From contig OY282369.1 in the NCBI GenBank assembly GCA_958295735.1, forward strand, positions 2,332,983 to 2,396,982: 64,000 nt of DNA, read 5' to 3'. The DNA comes from an uncultured Candidatus Cenarchaeum sp. (GTDB taxonomy: Archaea > Thermoproteota > Nitrososphaeria > Nitrososphaerales > Nitrosopumilaceae). Every line of letters starts with the position of its first letter. Within the stretch, counting starts at the first letter, position 1. Shown here piece by piece: positions 57,001 through 64,000 of the stretch. Under the pieces are notes generated by a model that was not told the origin of the DNA, searched no databases, and saw only the letters and a list, made by a program, of their open reading frames with translations. The position numbers were made by a program, and so were the translations under genes.

Positions 57001-57270
57001 GTGTCCGCCACGGACTGGGCGCAGTTCAAGGACGGCGTCCCCGTGCAGGGACTGCTGCCGTTCTCGTACACGGAGATGGCCGTGGGCCTGGACGGCGCCT
57101 CCCCGCGGCGGGCCGACTCTACCCCGCTGGCCGCGGGCACCGTGATACCGGGGGGGACGCCGCCGGGCGGCAGCGTGGACGTCGACTTCCGGATCAACCT
57201 GACGGGGCTGGACGCGCTCGAGGCCGACTTCATATCGCAGACCGTCACGTTCGTCGTCAACTGCTCCTAG
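54039..57270 (+). CDS. giant secreted protein, 3' part with receptor-type binding domain
   Basis: About 1,077 codons continuing the frame broken at 52736. First come two Ig-like modules (SPTGAATINFQVKFEENVTG, SPTNATTINFRVNFTEPVTG). Two related beta modules follow (GRLTVTFGGAVTMPDARSFA and GRLTVTFDEAVTMPDARSFA), then a linker. A type-1 periplasmic-binding fold runs at about 55.7-56.8 kb (VLVGAFSRGPGDPSAGAARL, ALYVGPASDAALRG, GITLVSHSSAARSLA, FGAVVPVVQTDARGPEYG). The last domain is beta-rich and ends TVTFVVNCS with no membrane anchor or sorting tail. On its own this part has no signal or obvious promoter, so without IS excision it is probably silent. The binding domain suggests recognition of a small ligand. 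Confidence 0.8.
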
Positions 57271-57354
57271 CCGGGGCCGCCGCCGCCCCCCGCGCCGCGG
57301 CCGGATTCTTCCCGCCCGCGGCCGCGCGCGGCGCGGACCGCCGCAGCAAGCACG

Positions 57355-57415
57355 ATCAAAAAACGGAACATTCGGCAATCCGCGGCCGGCGCGCCATGCG
57401 GATCCCGGTTTTGCG
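57355..57415. repeat. lone end of IS630-type element A
   Basis: AACGGAACATTCGGCAATCC, then GCGGCCGGCGCGCCATGCGG, matches the left end of the MITE at 42898. No partner end is seen. From here to 57770 no gene is recognised. Confidence 0.7.
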
Positions 57416-57771
57416 CGCGGGCGCCTGGGAATCTGGCCGTCGACCGCCCTGAAGGTCGTCTTCGCCGACCCGAAATGGGACATGTTCGCGCATCCTGCCA
57501 CCGGGCCGCCGAGGGCCACGGCGGCGGCGGTAGCCGACTGACCGCCGGCGGCGGCCCGCGCGATGCCGCCCCGCGCGCGCCGGGGCAGCGCGGGCGGCAG
57601 CATTCGCCCCCGATGCCGTCCCGGCCCCGGGCGGGGCCCGTCCCGGCGGCGGATCGGGCGCGATGCCGCGACGGCTTGGCGGGGACGGCCCCGCCGCGCC
57701 GGCTCCGGCTCCGGCGGGATCCGTAGCGCCGGCTCGGGGCAACTTTTGGGCGCGGTTGGCAAGTGGACGTG

Positions 57772-57853
57772 CAGACGATCCGAATCCTCACTGCTGGGAA
57801 TCCTGCTAGGGGGGGCCATGGCGCAGGGGGGTATACTAATTTCTGCACAACAC
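57772..57853. repeat. dispersed 80-bp repeat, copy 2
   Basis: CAGACGATCCGAATCCTCAC through TTCTGCACAACAC, the inverted counterpart of 10645-10725. Confidence 0.55.
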
Positions 57854-57873
57854 ACGCTAACCGGGCGCACGGA

Positions 57874-57886
57874 AACCTTTATCACA
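57874..57886 (+). promoter_or_regulatory. TATA box of the DUF6659-like gene
   Basis: ACCTTTATCACAC, about 28 bases before ATG 57909. Confidence 0.55.
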
Positions 57887-57908
57887 CATCGGTTCGCGGC
57901 ACACCGCA

Positions 57909-58262
57909 ATGGAAATAGAAGTCGGCGCGGCGGTTGATGCCATACTGAGTATGAGCTCGTCCGTCCGCGTGGTGACGATCTGCGACATGAAGGGCAAGCT
58001 GATCTACAGCGGGCGAAGCAAGGCCGTGGAGAACAAGCTCTCCTCCTCGGAGAGCCTAAAGTCCCTGGAGCAGTCCGCCAGGAACGTAAAGGAGCGCAAG
58101 AAGCTCGCCAAGAAGATCGGCGTGTTCAGGTACACGCTCAGCGTGTACGCGGACGTGAAGCGGCTGGTCGTGCCCGCCGGCAGGTCCCACCTGTTCTTCG
58201 TGACGTGCTCGCCCAGGTACGATCACGCGAAGATAGTGCGCAAGATCGAGTCGTTCAAGTAG
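57909..58262 (+). CDS. DUF6659-like protein
   Basis: A 117-residue protein with the pattern I associate with the thaumarchaeal DUF6659 family: SSVRVVTICDMKGKLIYSG, then SLKSLEQSARNVKERKKLAK, IGVFRYTLSVYADVKRLVVP and HLFFVTCSPRYDHAKIV. Soluble, alpha/beta, perhaps roadblock-like; molecular function unknown. A more distant relative lies at 60105-60506. Confidence 0.75.
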   Translation: MEIEVGAAVDAILSMSSSVRVVTICDMKGKLIYSGRSKAVENKLSSSESLKSLEQSARNVKERKKLAKKIGVFRYTLSVYADVKRLVVPAGRSHLFFVTCSPRYDHAKIVRKIESFK

Positions 58263-58387
58263 GGTTCGGCAGGCGCCAGCAACCCGCCACCTTTTTCAAC
58301 GCGAGGGGGCCGAGGCGTGCCCCGCCCCGGCCCCGCGGCCGCCCGCCCCGCCGAAGCGGCCGGCGCGGGGCCGGCAGCCCCGCCCCC

Positions 58388-58424
58388 GGGCGCGGGGCCG
58401 GATCGGCGAAGTTTCCGCGCCCGC
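58388..58424. repeat. REP-like hairpin, copy 4
   Basis: GGGCGCGGGGCCGGATCGGC then GAAGTTTCCGCGCCCGC, downstream of the DUF6659-like gene. Confidence 0.6.
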
Positions 58425-58457
58425 GGCCGCCGGGCGCGCGCGGCGGCCGCTATATTG

Positions 58458-59583
58458 TCCAAAAAGTAGTTCACCCCTTGTCATCGTATGTAAAGTCGGT
58501 CAAAAGCAGGCGCATCGGCCTGACTTTGAGCGGAGACAAAGGCGTGTGGGTCTGGCGCAAAAGGTTGGGGAAATATGTGAGCCTGGATCACCCGAACGGC
58601 ATGAAACTAGAGGAGTCGCAGATACGGTGGATAGTCCGCCAGAAGAGGAAGGGAGAGCTCACCAACGCGGAGATAGCCGAATCCATGGGCGTGTCCGTGC
58701 GGTGGGTCCAAAAGATGTGGGCCAGGCACAAGGCCCGCGCGGTCGGCCAGATGTCGCATCCTGCCCCGATGGGCAGGCCCCCGCAGGGGATGCCGGGGCG
58801 CAGGGAGCACTCCGCCGTGCTGTCCGCGCGGCAGGCGGAGCACACAGGGGCGGTGGCGCTGCAAAGGATCATAGCGAGTCAGACCGGAATGAATATCCCG
58901 CACGGCGCGATACACGCCGTGCTGAAGGACGAAAACATGGCAGAAACTCACCCCAAAAAGGCCAAAAGGCGCAAATGGGTGCGATACGAGCGCGAGCACT
59001 CCAATTCGCTGTGGCATACCGACTGGAAGCTGCTTGACGACGGCAGGTGGTTCCTGTGCTACGAGGACGACGCCTCCAGGTTCGTCACGGGGTACGGGGT
59101 CTTCGAGAGGGCCACCGCGGAGAACGCCCTGGCGGTGCTGGAACGGGCCATGGCCGACCACGGCAAGCCCGCCTCCATCATGACCGACCACGGCGCGCAG
59201 TTCTACGCCAACGAGTCCGAGGACAGGAAGCGCGGCAGGACGGAGTTCGAGAGGAGGCTGGTCGAGCTTGGAATACGCCAGATCCTGGCGGGCGTGAGGC
59301 ACCCCCAGACGAACGGCAAGCTGGAGAGGCTGCACGGGGAGATCCAGCGCAAGCTGCCCGAGTTCGAGGCGATCATGATGAGGAAGAGCGATCCGGTGGA
59401 TCTGTTCATGAGGTGGTACAACCACGACCGGCCCCACATGTCCCTCGACTGGGACAACCTGGAGACGCCGGCGCGGGCGTTCGCGAGGAAGATGCCCAAG
59501 AAGGCCGAGGAAAAGGTTATTGACGGGCAGACGGGAGAGGAGTACGATGTCGGCTAGGGAGGGGGGGTGAACTACTTTTCGGA
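58458..59583. mobile_element. IS481-type element, apparently intact
   Basis: Inverted ends TCCAAAAAGTAGTTCACCCC (58458) and GGGGTGAACTACTTTTCGGA (59564) bound 1126 bp. It is inserted about 30 bases upstream of the TATA box of the zinc-ribbon gene at 59642. Confidence 0.9.
58601..59557 (+). CDS. IS481-type transposase
   Basis: A 318-residue transposase from ATG 58601 (MKLEESQIRWIVRQKRKGEL); an in-frame extension upstream reaches beyond the element and is not used. Helix-turn-helix at about 20-45 (TNAEIAESMGVSVRWVQKMW). rve-type core with D141 (LWHTDWKLL), D196 (IMTDHGAQF) and E242 (HPQTNGKLERLHGE), then MRWYNHDRPHMSLDW. All catalytic residues are kept and the frame is open, so it may be active. 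The degenerate copy at 7338-8246 belongs to the same group. Confidence 0.9.
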   Translation: MKLEESQIRWIVRQKRKGELTNAEIAESMGVSVRWVQKMWARHKARAVGQMSHPAPMGRPPQGMPGRREHSAVLSARQAEHTGAVALQRIIASQTGMNIPHGAIHAVLKDENMAETHPKKAKRRKWVRYEREHSNSLWHTDWKLLDDGRWFLCYEDDASRFVTGYGVFERATAENALAVLERAMADHGKPASIMTDHGAQFYANESEDRKRGRTEFERRLVELGIRQILAGVRHPQTNGKLERLHGEIQRKLPEFEAIMMRKSDPVDLFMRWYNHDRPHMSLDWDNLETPARAFARKMPKKAEEKVIDGQTGEEYDVG

Positions 59584-59609
59584 TTCCACAGCGCGGCGGC
59601 CGGCCGGCA

Positions 59610-59621
59610 AGGGTTTTATCG
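59610..59621 (+). promoter_or_regulatory. TATA box of the small zinc-ribbon gene
   Basis: AGGGTTTTATCG, about 25 bases before GTG 59642. Confidence 0.6.
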
Positions 59622-59641
59622 CGGCGCGCCGGGGGCGCGGC

Positions 59642-59776
59642 GTGAAGGCAAAGTTCGCATCGGAGTGCCCCTCGTGCGGGGCCCCGATAAAGCAGGGAAA
59701 GGAGATCGTAAAGGATGCGGCCACCGACAAGTGGGTGCACAAGCACTGCGCCTCCGAGGATCTCGAGCTTCCCTGA
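59642..59776 (+). CDS. small zinc-ribbon protein (44 residues)
   Basis: Starts at GTG 59642 (VKAKFASECPSCGAPIKQGK), placed by the TATA box. Ligands CPSC (9-12) and HKHC (34-37) make a single zinc knuckle pair; the tail is acidic (ASEDLELP). Similar short proteins are typical of Nitrososphaerota genomes as I recall. Probably binds nucleic acid or protein. A longer frame starting inside the IS end is an artefact of the insertion. Confidence 0.7.
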   Translation: MKAKFASECPSCGAPIKQGKEIVKDAATDKWVHKHCASEDLELP

Positions 59777-59848
59777 TCGGGCGGGGATCGCGGGGCCCCC
59801 GCGCCCCCCCCGGCGCAAGTTATTAGGGGGGAGCGGCGGGCCCGGCCC

Positions 59849-60031
59849 ATGGCGCTGCCGTGGATCCTCGTCGCGGCGGGGGCCGTGCTGATCGCCGTGC
59901 TCGCCGTCAAGCTCCTCAGGTCGTCGCGCCACGAGGCGGTGGGCGCCGCGCCTACGTGCCGGAGGTGCGGGCGGCGGATCGGCGCCGCGGGATGCCCCGA
60001 GTGCCCCTCGGCCGGCCCGTACGGGCGCTGA
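59849..60031 (+). CDS. small membrane protein with zinc-ribbon tail
   Basis: 60 residues: one helix (MALPWILVAAGAVLIAVLAV) then a cytoplasmic tail with CRRC (37-40) and CPEC (49-52). A GCAAGTTATTAGG box lies about 30 bases upstream. Function unknown. Confidence 0.6.
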   Translation: MALPWILVAAGAVLIAVLAVKLLRSSRHEAVGAAPTCRRCGRRIGAAGCPECPSAGPYGR

Positions 60032-60065
60032 CGGCGATCGGGGCGCGCCCGCCCGCGGCGGGGCG

Positions 60066-60080
60066 AAAACTAGGTTTTTA
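60066..60080 (+). promoter_or_regulatory. TATA box of the 60105 gene
   Basis: AAACTAGGTTTTTATC, about 30 bases before ATG 60105. Confidence 0.55.
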
Positions 60081-60104
60081 TCGCCGCATCGGCAAAACCC
60101 GCGG

Positions 60105-60506
60105 ATGTCGGGAGGGGCTGCGGCGGCGGCGGCGGAGGACGGCGCGCGCCCGTACGGGGAGAGGTGCGCCCGCCTGCTGGGGGTTCCGGGAATACGCTTC
60201 GCCGGGATCATAGACGACGGCGGCGACTTGGTGTCCGGGGGGTTCCGCGAGGGGCTGGTGCCGCTGGAGGGGGACGAGACGCGGCTGCGATCGTTCATGA
60301 AGTTCGTCTCGAGCGTGTCCATAAGGAAAGAGTACGACTCCAGCCTGGGCCCGATCAACTACCTGGCGGCCCGCCGCGACAAGGCGGTGCTGGTGAGCTT
60401 TCCGTTCCCCATAAGCCGCATAGTGCTGCTGGTCTCGGCCGAGCCCTCGTCCAACATCGAGGAGCTGGCGCGGACGGTGGTCGACGTCTTTGCGGGGATG
60501 TCCTGA
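60105..60506 (+). CDS. DUF6659-like protein
   Basis: A 133-residue protein. After an Ala-rich start (MSGGAAAAAAEDGARPYGER) it reads CARLLGVPGIRFAGIIDDGG, SSVSIRKEYDSSLGPINYLA, KAVLVSFPFPISRIVLLVSA and SSNIEELARTVVDVF, the same family order as 57909-58262. Soluble, function unknown. The next gene starts 31 bases after its stop on the same strand, so they may be co-transcribed. Confidence 0.65.
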   Translation: MSGGAAAAAAEDGARPYGERCARLLGVPGIRFAGIIDDGGDLVSGGFREGLVPLEGDETRLRSFMKFVSSVSIRKEYDSSLGPINYLAARRDKAVLVSFPFPISRIVLLVSAEPSSNIEELARTVVDVFAGMS

Positions 60507-60536
60507 GGGGGCCGCGGCGGCGCGGTTGCGGCGGGG

Positions 60537-61604
60537 TTGAGGTTCTCGAGGGTCGAGCCGGCCTACGCCAGCAGCGGGGGATGCCGGCTCGTGTGGGAGG
60601 GCGACTACGAGGACGCGGAGAGGGCCGTCGTCCTGGGCGGCGCGGAGCTGGCCTCGCTGGTCGACCTGCTCCGGAGGGACGCGGCCGGGACGCTGTCCTT
60701 GGAGGACGCCGCCAGCTCGATACTGGTGAACTCGGACGTCGTCCAGTTCAGCCTGAGGGACGGGCTGCTGGAGGCGGACGCGGCCGGCCTCCGCGACCGC
60801 GTCCTAGAGTACGCCAGGGTGCCGCACGAGCCGCAGTACGTCCGCGCCCCGTCCAGGGAGTTCTACCCGTCCGCGTGGGGCCCCGCCCCCCCGGCCGGGG
60901 GCGCCGCCTCCCCGCCTCCCGCCCCGGCCGGGGGCGCCGCCTCCCCGCCTCCCGCCCCGGCCGGGGGCGCCGCCTCCCCGCCCTCCCCGCCTCCCGCCCC
61001 GGCCGGGGGCGCCGCCTCCCCGCCCGCCGAGTCGCTCCACCAGGCCATCATGTCGGCCTCGTCCGGCGGCGAGGCGGGCGCCGGCGCCGCCGGCCGCGAC
61101 CTGTTCGGGGTCATGGCGCGCAGGCGCTCCACGCGCAAGTTCGCCCGCACCGAGGTGGAGGAGTGGAAGGTGGACAAGATACTGGCCGCGGCCGACACGG
61201 CCCCCACGGCGGGCAACTTCCAGGGGTTCAGGGTGTTCTACGTGCGGAACGCGGGGGCCAAGCAGGCGCTGGCCGAGGCTGCCAACGGCCAGCAGTGCGT
61301 GAACGCGCCGGTCGTCCTGGTGTTCTGCATGGAGCCCTCGCGCGTGAAGATGCGGTTCCCGCCGGCCGTGCTCGAAAAGTTCTCGCTGCAGGACGCCACG
61401 CTGGCCGCCGCGTACTCGCAGCTCGCCGCCTCGGCCCTGGGGCTGAGCTCCATATGGATAGGCATGATGGACGAGGGGCTGGTCATGGAGGTGCTCGGGA
61501 CGGGCCTGCGCCCGTCGTCCATACTCTGCGTGGGGTACCCGGCGAAGAAGCGGCCCCCGAAGTCGCGGCGGCACCTGCGGGACCTGATCCGAGTGGTGGA
61601 GTGA
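60537..61604 (+). CDS. nitroreductase-family protein with extra N-terminal domain
   Basis: A 355-residue protein from TTG 60537. Residues 1-115 form an unassigned domain ([20 protein letters not shown]). Residues about 118-165 are a Pro/Ala/Gly linker encoded by 33-bp repeats. Residues about 190-355 are a short nitroreductase fold: [75 protein letters not shown]. These features bind FMN and NAD(P)H in the family; the substrate is unknown. The N-terminal domain may add regulation or a partner site. Confidence 0.85.
   Translation: MRFSRVEPAYASSGGCRLVWEGDYEDAERAVVLGGAELASLVDLLRRDAAGTLSLEDAASSILVNSDVVQFSLRDGLLEADAAGLRDRVLEYARVPHEPQYVRAPSREFYPSAWGPAPPAGGAASPPPAPAGGAASPPPAPAGGAASPPSPPPAPAGGAASPPAESLHQAIMSASSGGEAGAGAAGRDLFGVMARRRSTRKFARTEVEEWKVDKILAAADTAPTAGNFQGFRVFYVRNAGAKQALAEAANGQQCVNAPVVLVFCMEPSRVKMRFPPAVLEKFSLQDATLAAAYSQLAASALGLSSIWIGMMDEGLVMEVLGTGLRPSSILCVGYPAKKRPPKSRRHLRDLIRVVE
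60888..61022. repeat. 33-bp repeat encoding the [11 protein letters not shown] linker
   Basis: GCCCCGGCCGGGGGCGCCGC plus 13 bases occurs about four times in frame inside the nitroreductase gene, with one unit carrying a 9-base insertion (CCCTCCCCG). Confidence 0.85.
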
Positions 61605-61711
61605 CGCGCCCGCGGCGCGGCGCGGGGCCGGCAGCCGGGGCGGCCTGCGGGGGCGCATGCGCCTGGGGCGGCGCTCCCGCGGCGCGGCGCGGGGCCGGCA
61701 GCCCCCGCCCC

Positions 61712-61760
61712 GCGGGCGCGCACCCGGATCGGCGGAGTTTTCGCCGCGGCCGGCGGGCGC
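61712..61760. repeat. REP-like hairpin, copy 5
   Basis: GCGGGCGCGCACCCGGATCG then GCGGAGTTTTCGCCGCGGCC; the right arm is less exact. It lies in the spacer between the nitroreductase and msrA genes. Confidence 0.5.
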
Positions 61761-61786
61761 GCGGCTTCATGCCGGCGCGGCCGGAA

Positions 61787-61800
61787 AGCAATTTAATCCC
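61787..61800 (+). promoter_or_regulatory. TATA box of msrA
   Basis: AAGCAATTTAATCC, about 25 bases before ATG 61819. Confidence 0.65.
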
Positions 61801-61818
61801 GCGGCGGGGGGCGCCGGC

Positions 61819-62277
61819 ATGGCGCAGGCGACGTTCGCGGCGGGATGCTTCTGGCACGTGGAGGCGCTGTTCGGGAAGGTGGACGGCGTCACGGGGACCG
61901 CGGTCGGCTACGCGGGCGGCTCCGCCGGCGACCCCACGTACGAGGAGGTCTGCGCCGGGGGAACGGGGCACGCCGAGGCGGTGCGCGTGGAGTACGATCC
62001 GGCCCGCGTCTCGTACGGGGATCTCCTGGAGGTGTTCTGGGGCAACCACGACCCGACCACCCCGAACCGCCAGGGGCCCGACGTGGGATCGCAGTACCGC
62101 TCCGCCGTGTTCTTCCACGGCCCGGGGCAGGAGAGGGAGGCCAGGGAGGCCCGGGACAGGCTGGCCAGGTCCGGCCGCTTCGCGGCGCCGCTGGTCACCG
62201 AGATAGTCCCCGCCGGGCGGTTCTACAGGGCCGAGGAGTACCACCAGGGGTACTTTGGGAAGCGCGGCGCGCGCTGA
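61819..62277 (+). CDS. msrA: peptide methionine sulfoxide reductase A
   Basis: A 152-residue enzyme that reduces methionine-S-sulfoxide in proteins. GCFW with catalytic C10 ([18 protein letters not shown]), [47 protein letters not shown] and AEEYHQGYF are the family hallmarks. The short C-terminus lacks recycling cysteines, so reduction probably relies on an external thioredoxin-like partner. Cytoplasmic oxidative-stress repair. ATG 61819 fits the TATA box and begins directly at the domain. Confidence 0.95.
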   Translation: MAQATFAAGCFWHVEALFGKVDGVTGTAVGYAGGSAGDPTYEEVCAGGTGHAEAVRVEYDPARVSYGDLLEVFWGNHDPTTPNRQGPDVGSQYRSAVFFHGPGQEREAREARDRLARSGRFAAPLVTEIVPAGRFYRAEEYHQGYFGKRGAR

Positions 62278-62285
62278 CGCCCCCC

Positions 62286-62714
62286 TCACTTGGCGATGAG
62301 GACGGGTATCTTGCAGTAGTGCAGGACGCGGTTGGACGTGCTGCCGAAGAATACCGACTTTACGAGGCCGCGCCCCCGGGTGCCGATGACCAGCATGTCG
62401 TACTTTGTCTTGCCCGAGTGCGCGTGCTTTACTATGGTGTAGCCGATGTTGCCGTGCGCCAGCCTCGGCCGGAACTTGACGCCCTCCTCCCCCGCGGCCT
62501 CCTCGGCCCTGCGCAGCAGCTCCCCCGCCTCGGCCTCGGCCTTCCTGTCGATGTCCGGCGAGCCCTTCATCTCCGTCCCCGAGCCGGTCTCCACCACGAC
62601 GAGGCCGGTGACCGCGGCGCCCGAGTGCTTGGCGATGGACAGCGCCAGGTCGAGGCTCTTGTCGGAGCCCCTGCCGTTCAGCGCGACCAGTATGTTCTTC
62701 ATCCTCGCCCGCAT
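62286..62714 (-). CDS. universal stress protein (UspA family)
   Basis: A 142-residue single Usp domain. KNILVALNGRGSDKSLDLAL at the start; ATP-binding motif G-x2-G-x9-G-S at 111-125 (GTRGRGLVKS...GST); C-terminal SNRVLHYCKIPVLIAK. ATG 62714 is about 25 bases from a minus-strand TACTTTTTTAACTG box, so it is preferred over the inner ATG at 62702. Convergent with msrA (8 bases between stops). ATP-binding stress protein of unspecified role. Confidence 0.92.
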   Translation of the reverse strand: MRARMKNILVALNGRGSDKSLDLALSIAKHSGAAVTGLVVVETGSGTEMKGSPDIDRKAEAEAGELLRRAEEAAGEEGVKFRPRLAHGNIGYTIVKHAHSGKTKYDMLVIGTRGRGLVKSVFFGSTSNRVLHYCKIPVLIAK

Positions 62715-62736
62715 TACGGGGCGCGGCGGGGCTGGC

Positions 62737-62752
62737 AGTTAAAAAAGTATTC
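62737..62752 (-). promoter_or_regulatory. TATA-like box of the UspA gene
   Basis: Minus strand AATACTTTTTTAACTG, about 25 bases before ATG 62714. Confidence 0.55.
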
Positions 62753-62914
62753 GGCGGGCCCGGGCCCGGGCCGGGACCGCGCCCGGCGGCGGCGGGCCGC
62801 CCCCCGATCCGGCGCCCGGCGGACGCGGGCCCGCCCGCCCCGGCGTTCGGCGCGGACGGCCGCACCGGGCCCGGCCGCGGGACCGCGCGGTACGGGGCCG
62901 GCAGCCCCCGCCCC

Positions 62915-62957
62915 GCAGGCGCGAACCCAGATCAGCGAAGGCGTTTTCGCGCCTGTG
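62915..62957. repeat. REP-like hairpin, copy 6
   Basis: GCAGGCGCGAACCCAGATCA then GCGAAGGCGTTTTCGCGCCTG. Both arms carry matching changes (GCAGGCGCG/CGCGCCTG), so the stem is conserved by compensation. Confidence 0.65.
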
Positions 62958-62993
62958 ACTGGCGGGCACGTGGCCCCATGCCCCCGCGCGCAA

Positions 62994-63008
62994 CCGAAAA
63001 TTTAACTA
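62994..63008 (+). promoter_or_regulatory. TATA box of the hydrolase gene
   Basis: CGAAAATTTAACTAC, about 28 bases before GTG 63030. Confidence 0.6.
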
Positions 63009-63029
63009 CTTTTCCGCGCAACTGGCTGC

Positions 63030-63815
63030 GTGAGGGAACGCTTCGTCACGGTGGGGGGGCACGAGGTGCGCTACCTGGAGTCGGGCGGGCGCGGGCGGGA
63101 CATGGTACTGATCCACGGCCTCGGGGCGTCCGCGGAGAGGTGGCAGTTCGTGGCGCCGCTCCTGGTGGGCGAGTACCGGCTGGTGATACCGGACCTGCCC
63201 GGCTTCGGGTACAGCGACAAGCCCGCGGCCGACTACACCCAGGAGTTCTTTTCGGACTTCGTGGGGGGCCTGCTCGACGAGCTCGGGATACGCAGGGCGC
63301 ACCTGGTCGGCTCGTCGCTCGGCGGGCAGGTCGCGGCCTGGTTCGCGGCCGGCAACCCCGGGGCGGTGGACCGCCTGGTGCTCGTCTCCTCGTCGGGCGC
63401 GATGAAGCTGGTGACCCCGGCACTCCAGTCGTACATAATGGCGGGGCTGTACCCGAGCATCGAGGCGGCGACGCGGGCCTTCTTCGACATGTCCGCCTCC
63501 AGGGAGGTCGACCCCCGCATCGCCGAGTCGTTCGTGCGGAGGATGCACATGCCCAACGCGAAGATGGCGTTCATGTCCACGCTGCTGGGCCTCAAGAACT
63601 CGGGGGGCATGGCCGAGCGGCTGAGGAAGATAACGGCGCCGACGCTGGTGGTGTGGGGATCGCTGGATCCCGTGATCCCGGTGAAGTTCGCCGAGGCGTT
63701 CCATTCCGCCATAGGGGACTGCAGCTTTTACCGGATGGAGGGCTCGGGGCACACCCCGTTCGTCGACAGCCCGGAAAAGTTCAGCCGCGCCGTGCTCTCG
63801 TTCCTTGCGGGATAG
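63030..63815 (+). CDS. alpha/beta-fold hydrolase
   Basis: A 261-residue protein from GTG 63030, placed by the TATA box. Oxyanion motif HGLG (29-32), nucleophile elbow with S96 (VGSSLGGQ), acid D213 (WGSLDPVIP) and base H241 (GSGHTPF): a complete catalytic triad. The cap region (about 125-195) contains MKLVTPALQSYIMAGLYPS. No signal peptide, so cytoplasmic. Esterase, lipase-like or C-C hydrolase; the substrate cannot be told. Confidence 0.92.
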   Translation: MRERFVTVGGHEVRYLESGGRGRDMVLIHGLGASAERWQFVAPLLVGEYRLVIPDLPGFGYSDKPAADYTQEFFSDFVGGLLDELGIRRAHLVGSSLGGQVAAWFAAGNPGAVDRLVLVSSSGAMKLVTPALQSYIMAGLYPSIEAATRAFFDMSASREVDPRIAESFVRRMHMPNAKMAFMSTLLGLKNSGGMAERLRKITAPTLVVWGSLDPVIPVKFAEAFHSAIGDCSFYRMEGSGHTPFVDSPEKFSRAVLSFLAG

Positions 63816-63895
63816 CGGGCCCCGGCCCGGGGGCGCCCCCCGCCGCGGGCGCGAAAGCGCCCCGGTGCGTCCGGGCCCGCGCCGATCGAGAAAAC

Positions 63896-63912
63896 AAATA
63901 CTTATATTAATA
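63896..63912 (+). promoter_or_regulatory. strong TATA-like promoter near the window end
   Basis: AAATACTTATATTAATA in an otherwise GC-rich spacer. GCGGGCGCGAAAGCGCCCC just upstream (about 63846) may terminate the hydrolase transcript. Confidence 0.6.
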
Positions 63913-63926
63913 GAATTGCACGTCAA

Positions 63927-64000
63927 TGTCGTACACACTTACCTCCCCCCCCTCCCGGCGCCCCCCGCGCGCCCGGGCTGCCCCGATCGGCGCGCGCCGC
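63927..64000 (+). CDS. possible gene start running off the window
   Basis: ATG 63927 (MSYTLTSPPSRRPPRAR) is about 25 bases after the strong TATA and stays open to the edge. Too short to assign. Confidence 0.3.

Noticed and set aside
63006-63938. 310-residue minus-strand ORF
   Set aside because: Antisense to the alpha/beta hydrolase, which has a full catalytic triad and promoter.

Overview
The window is a very GC-rich (roughly two-thirds G+C by eye) archaeal segment. A/T-rich TATA-like boxes (CTTATACC, TTATATAAC, TTTAATCCC, TTTTATCGC) sit about 25 bases upstream of many ATG/GTG/TTG starts, implying leaderless transcripts. Several small proteins (two DUF6659-like proteins and a 44-residue zinc-ribbon protein) look like lineage-typical genes of ammonia-oxidising Nitrososphaerota (Thaumarchaeota). 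The IS load, gene duplication and giant secreted protein would suit a host- or biofilm-associated member; that last step is inference.

Layout. 0.1-2.3 kb: HEPN-TPR protein. 2.4-5.1 kb: an 824-bp direct repeat carrying one intact and one frameshifted copy of a small charged gene. 5.1-8.45 kb: an IS630-type element, tandem repeats and a decayed IS481-type element. 8.5-16.8 kb: a defence-like stretch with a GHKL ATPase-nuclease fusion and a GmrSD-like protein, mixed with intact and decayed members of an unrecognised Cys-rich family that recurs at 17.1 and 39.2-40.9 kb. 17.7-36.6 kb: the most unusual part, five two-gene cassettes. Each encodes a signal-peptide protein followed by a small membrane protein, and all share one promoter motif. 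Two pairs are recent duplications that differ in short, dense patches. One cassette encodes an S1-type serine protease. A PilJ-like sensor kinase and CheY-like regulator lie between them. 36.7-43.4 kb: transposase relic with an 18-bp tandem array, two tandem Cys-rich paralogues, a second TPR protein and a MITE built from IS630 ends. 43.5-57.3 kb: one giant gene (about 4,170 codons) of NHL propellers and Ig-like modules ending in a periplasmic-binding-like domain, split by a 1300-bp IS630-family element in a TA site. 57.9-63.8 kb: a quieter backbone-like block (DUF6659-like proteins, zinc ribbons, nitroreductase, MsrA, UspA, alpha/beta hydrolase) with one intact IS481-type element.

Working model: secreted and surface functions (cassettes, giant protein) and defence genes sit in a plastic region reshaped by three IS families. 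The strongest candidate for something undescribed is the set of secreted-protein plus membrane-partner cassettes. Their shared promoter and leader, swapped mature domains, and parallel patch divergence of both partners resemble a polymorphic effector with a matched membrane partner. No rRNA, tRNA or CRISPR array was recognised.
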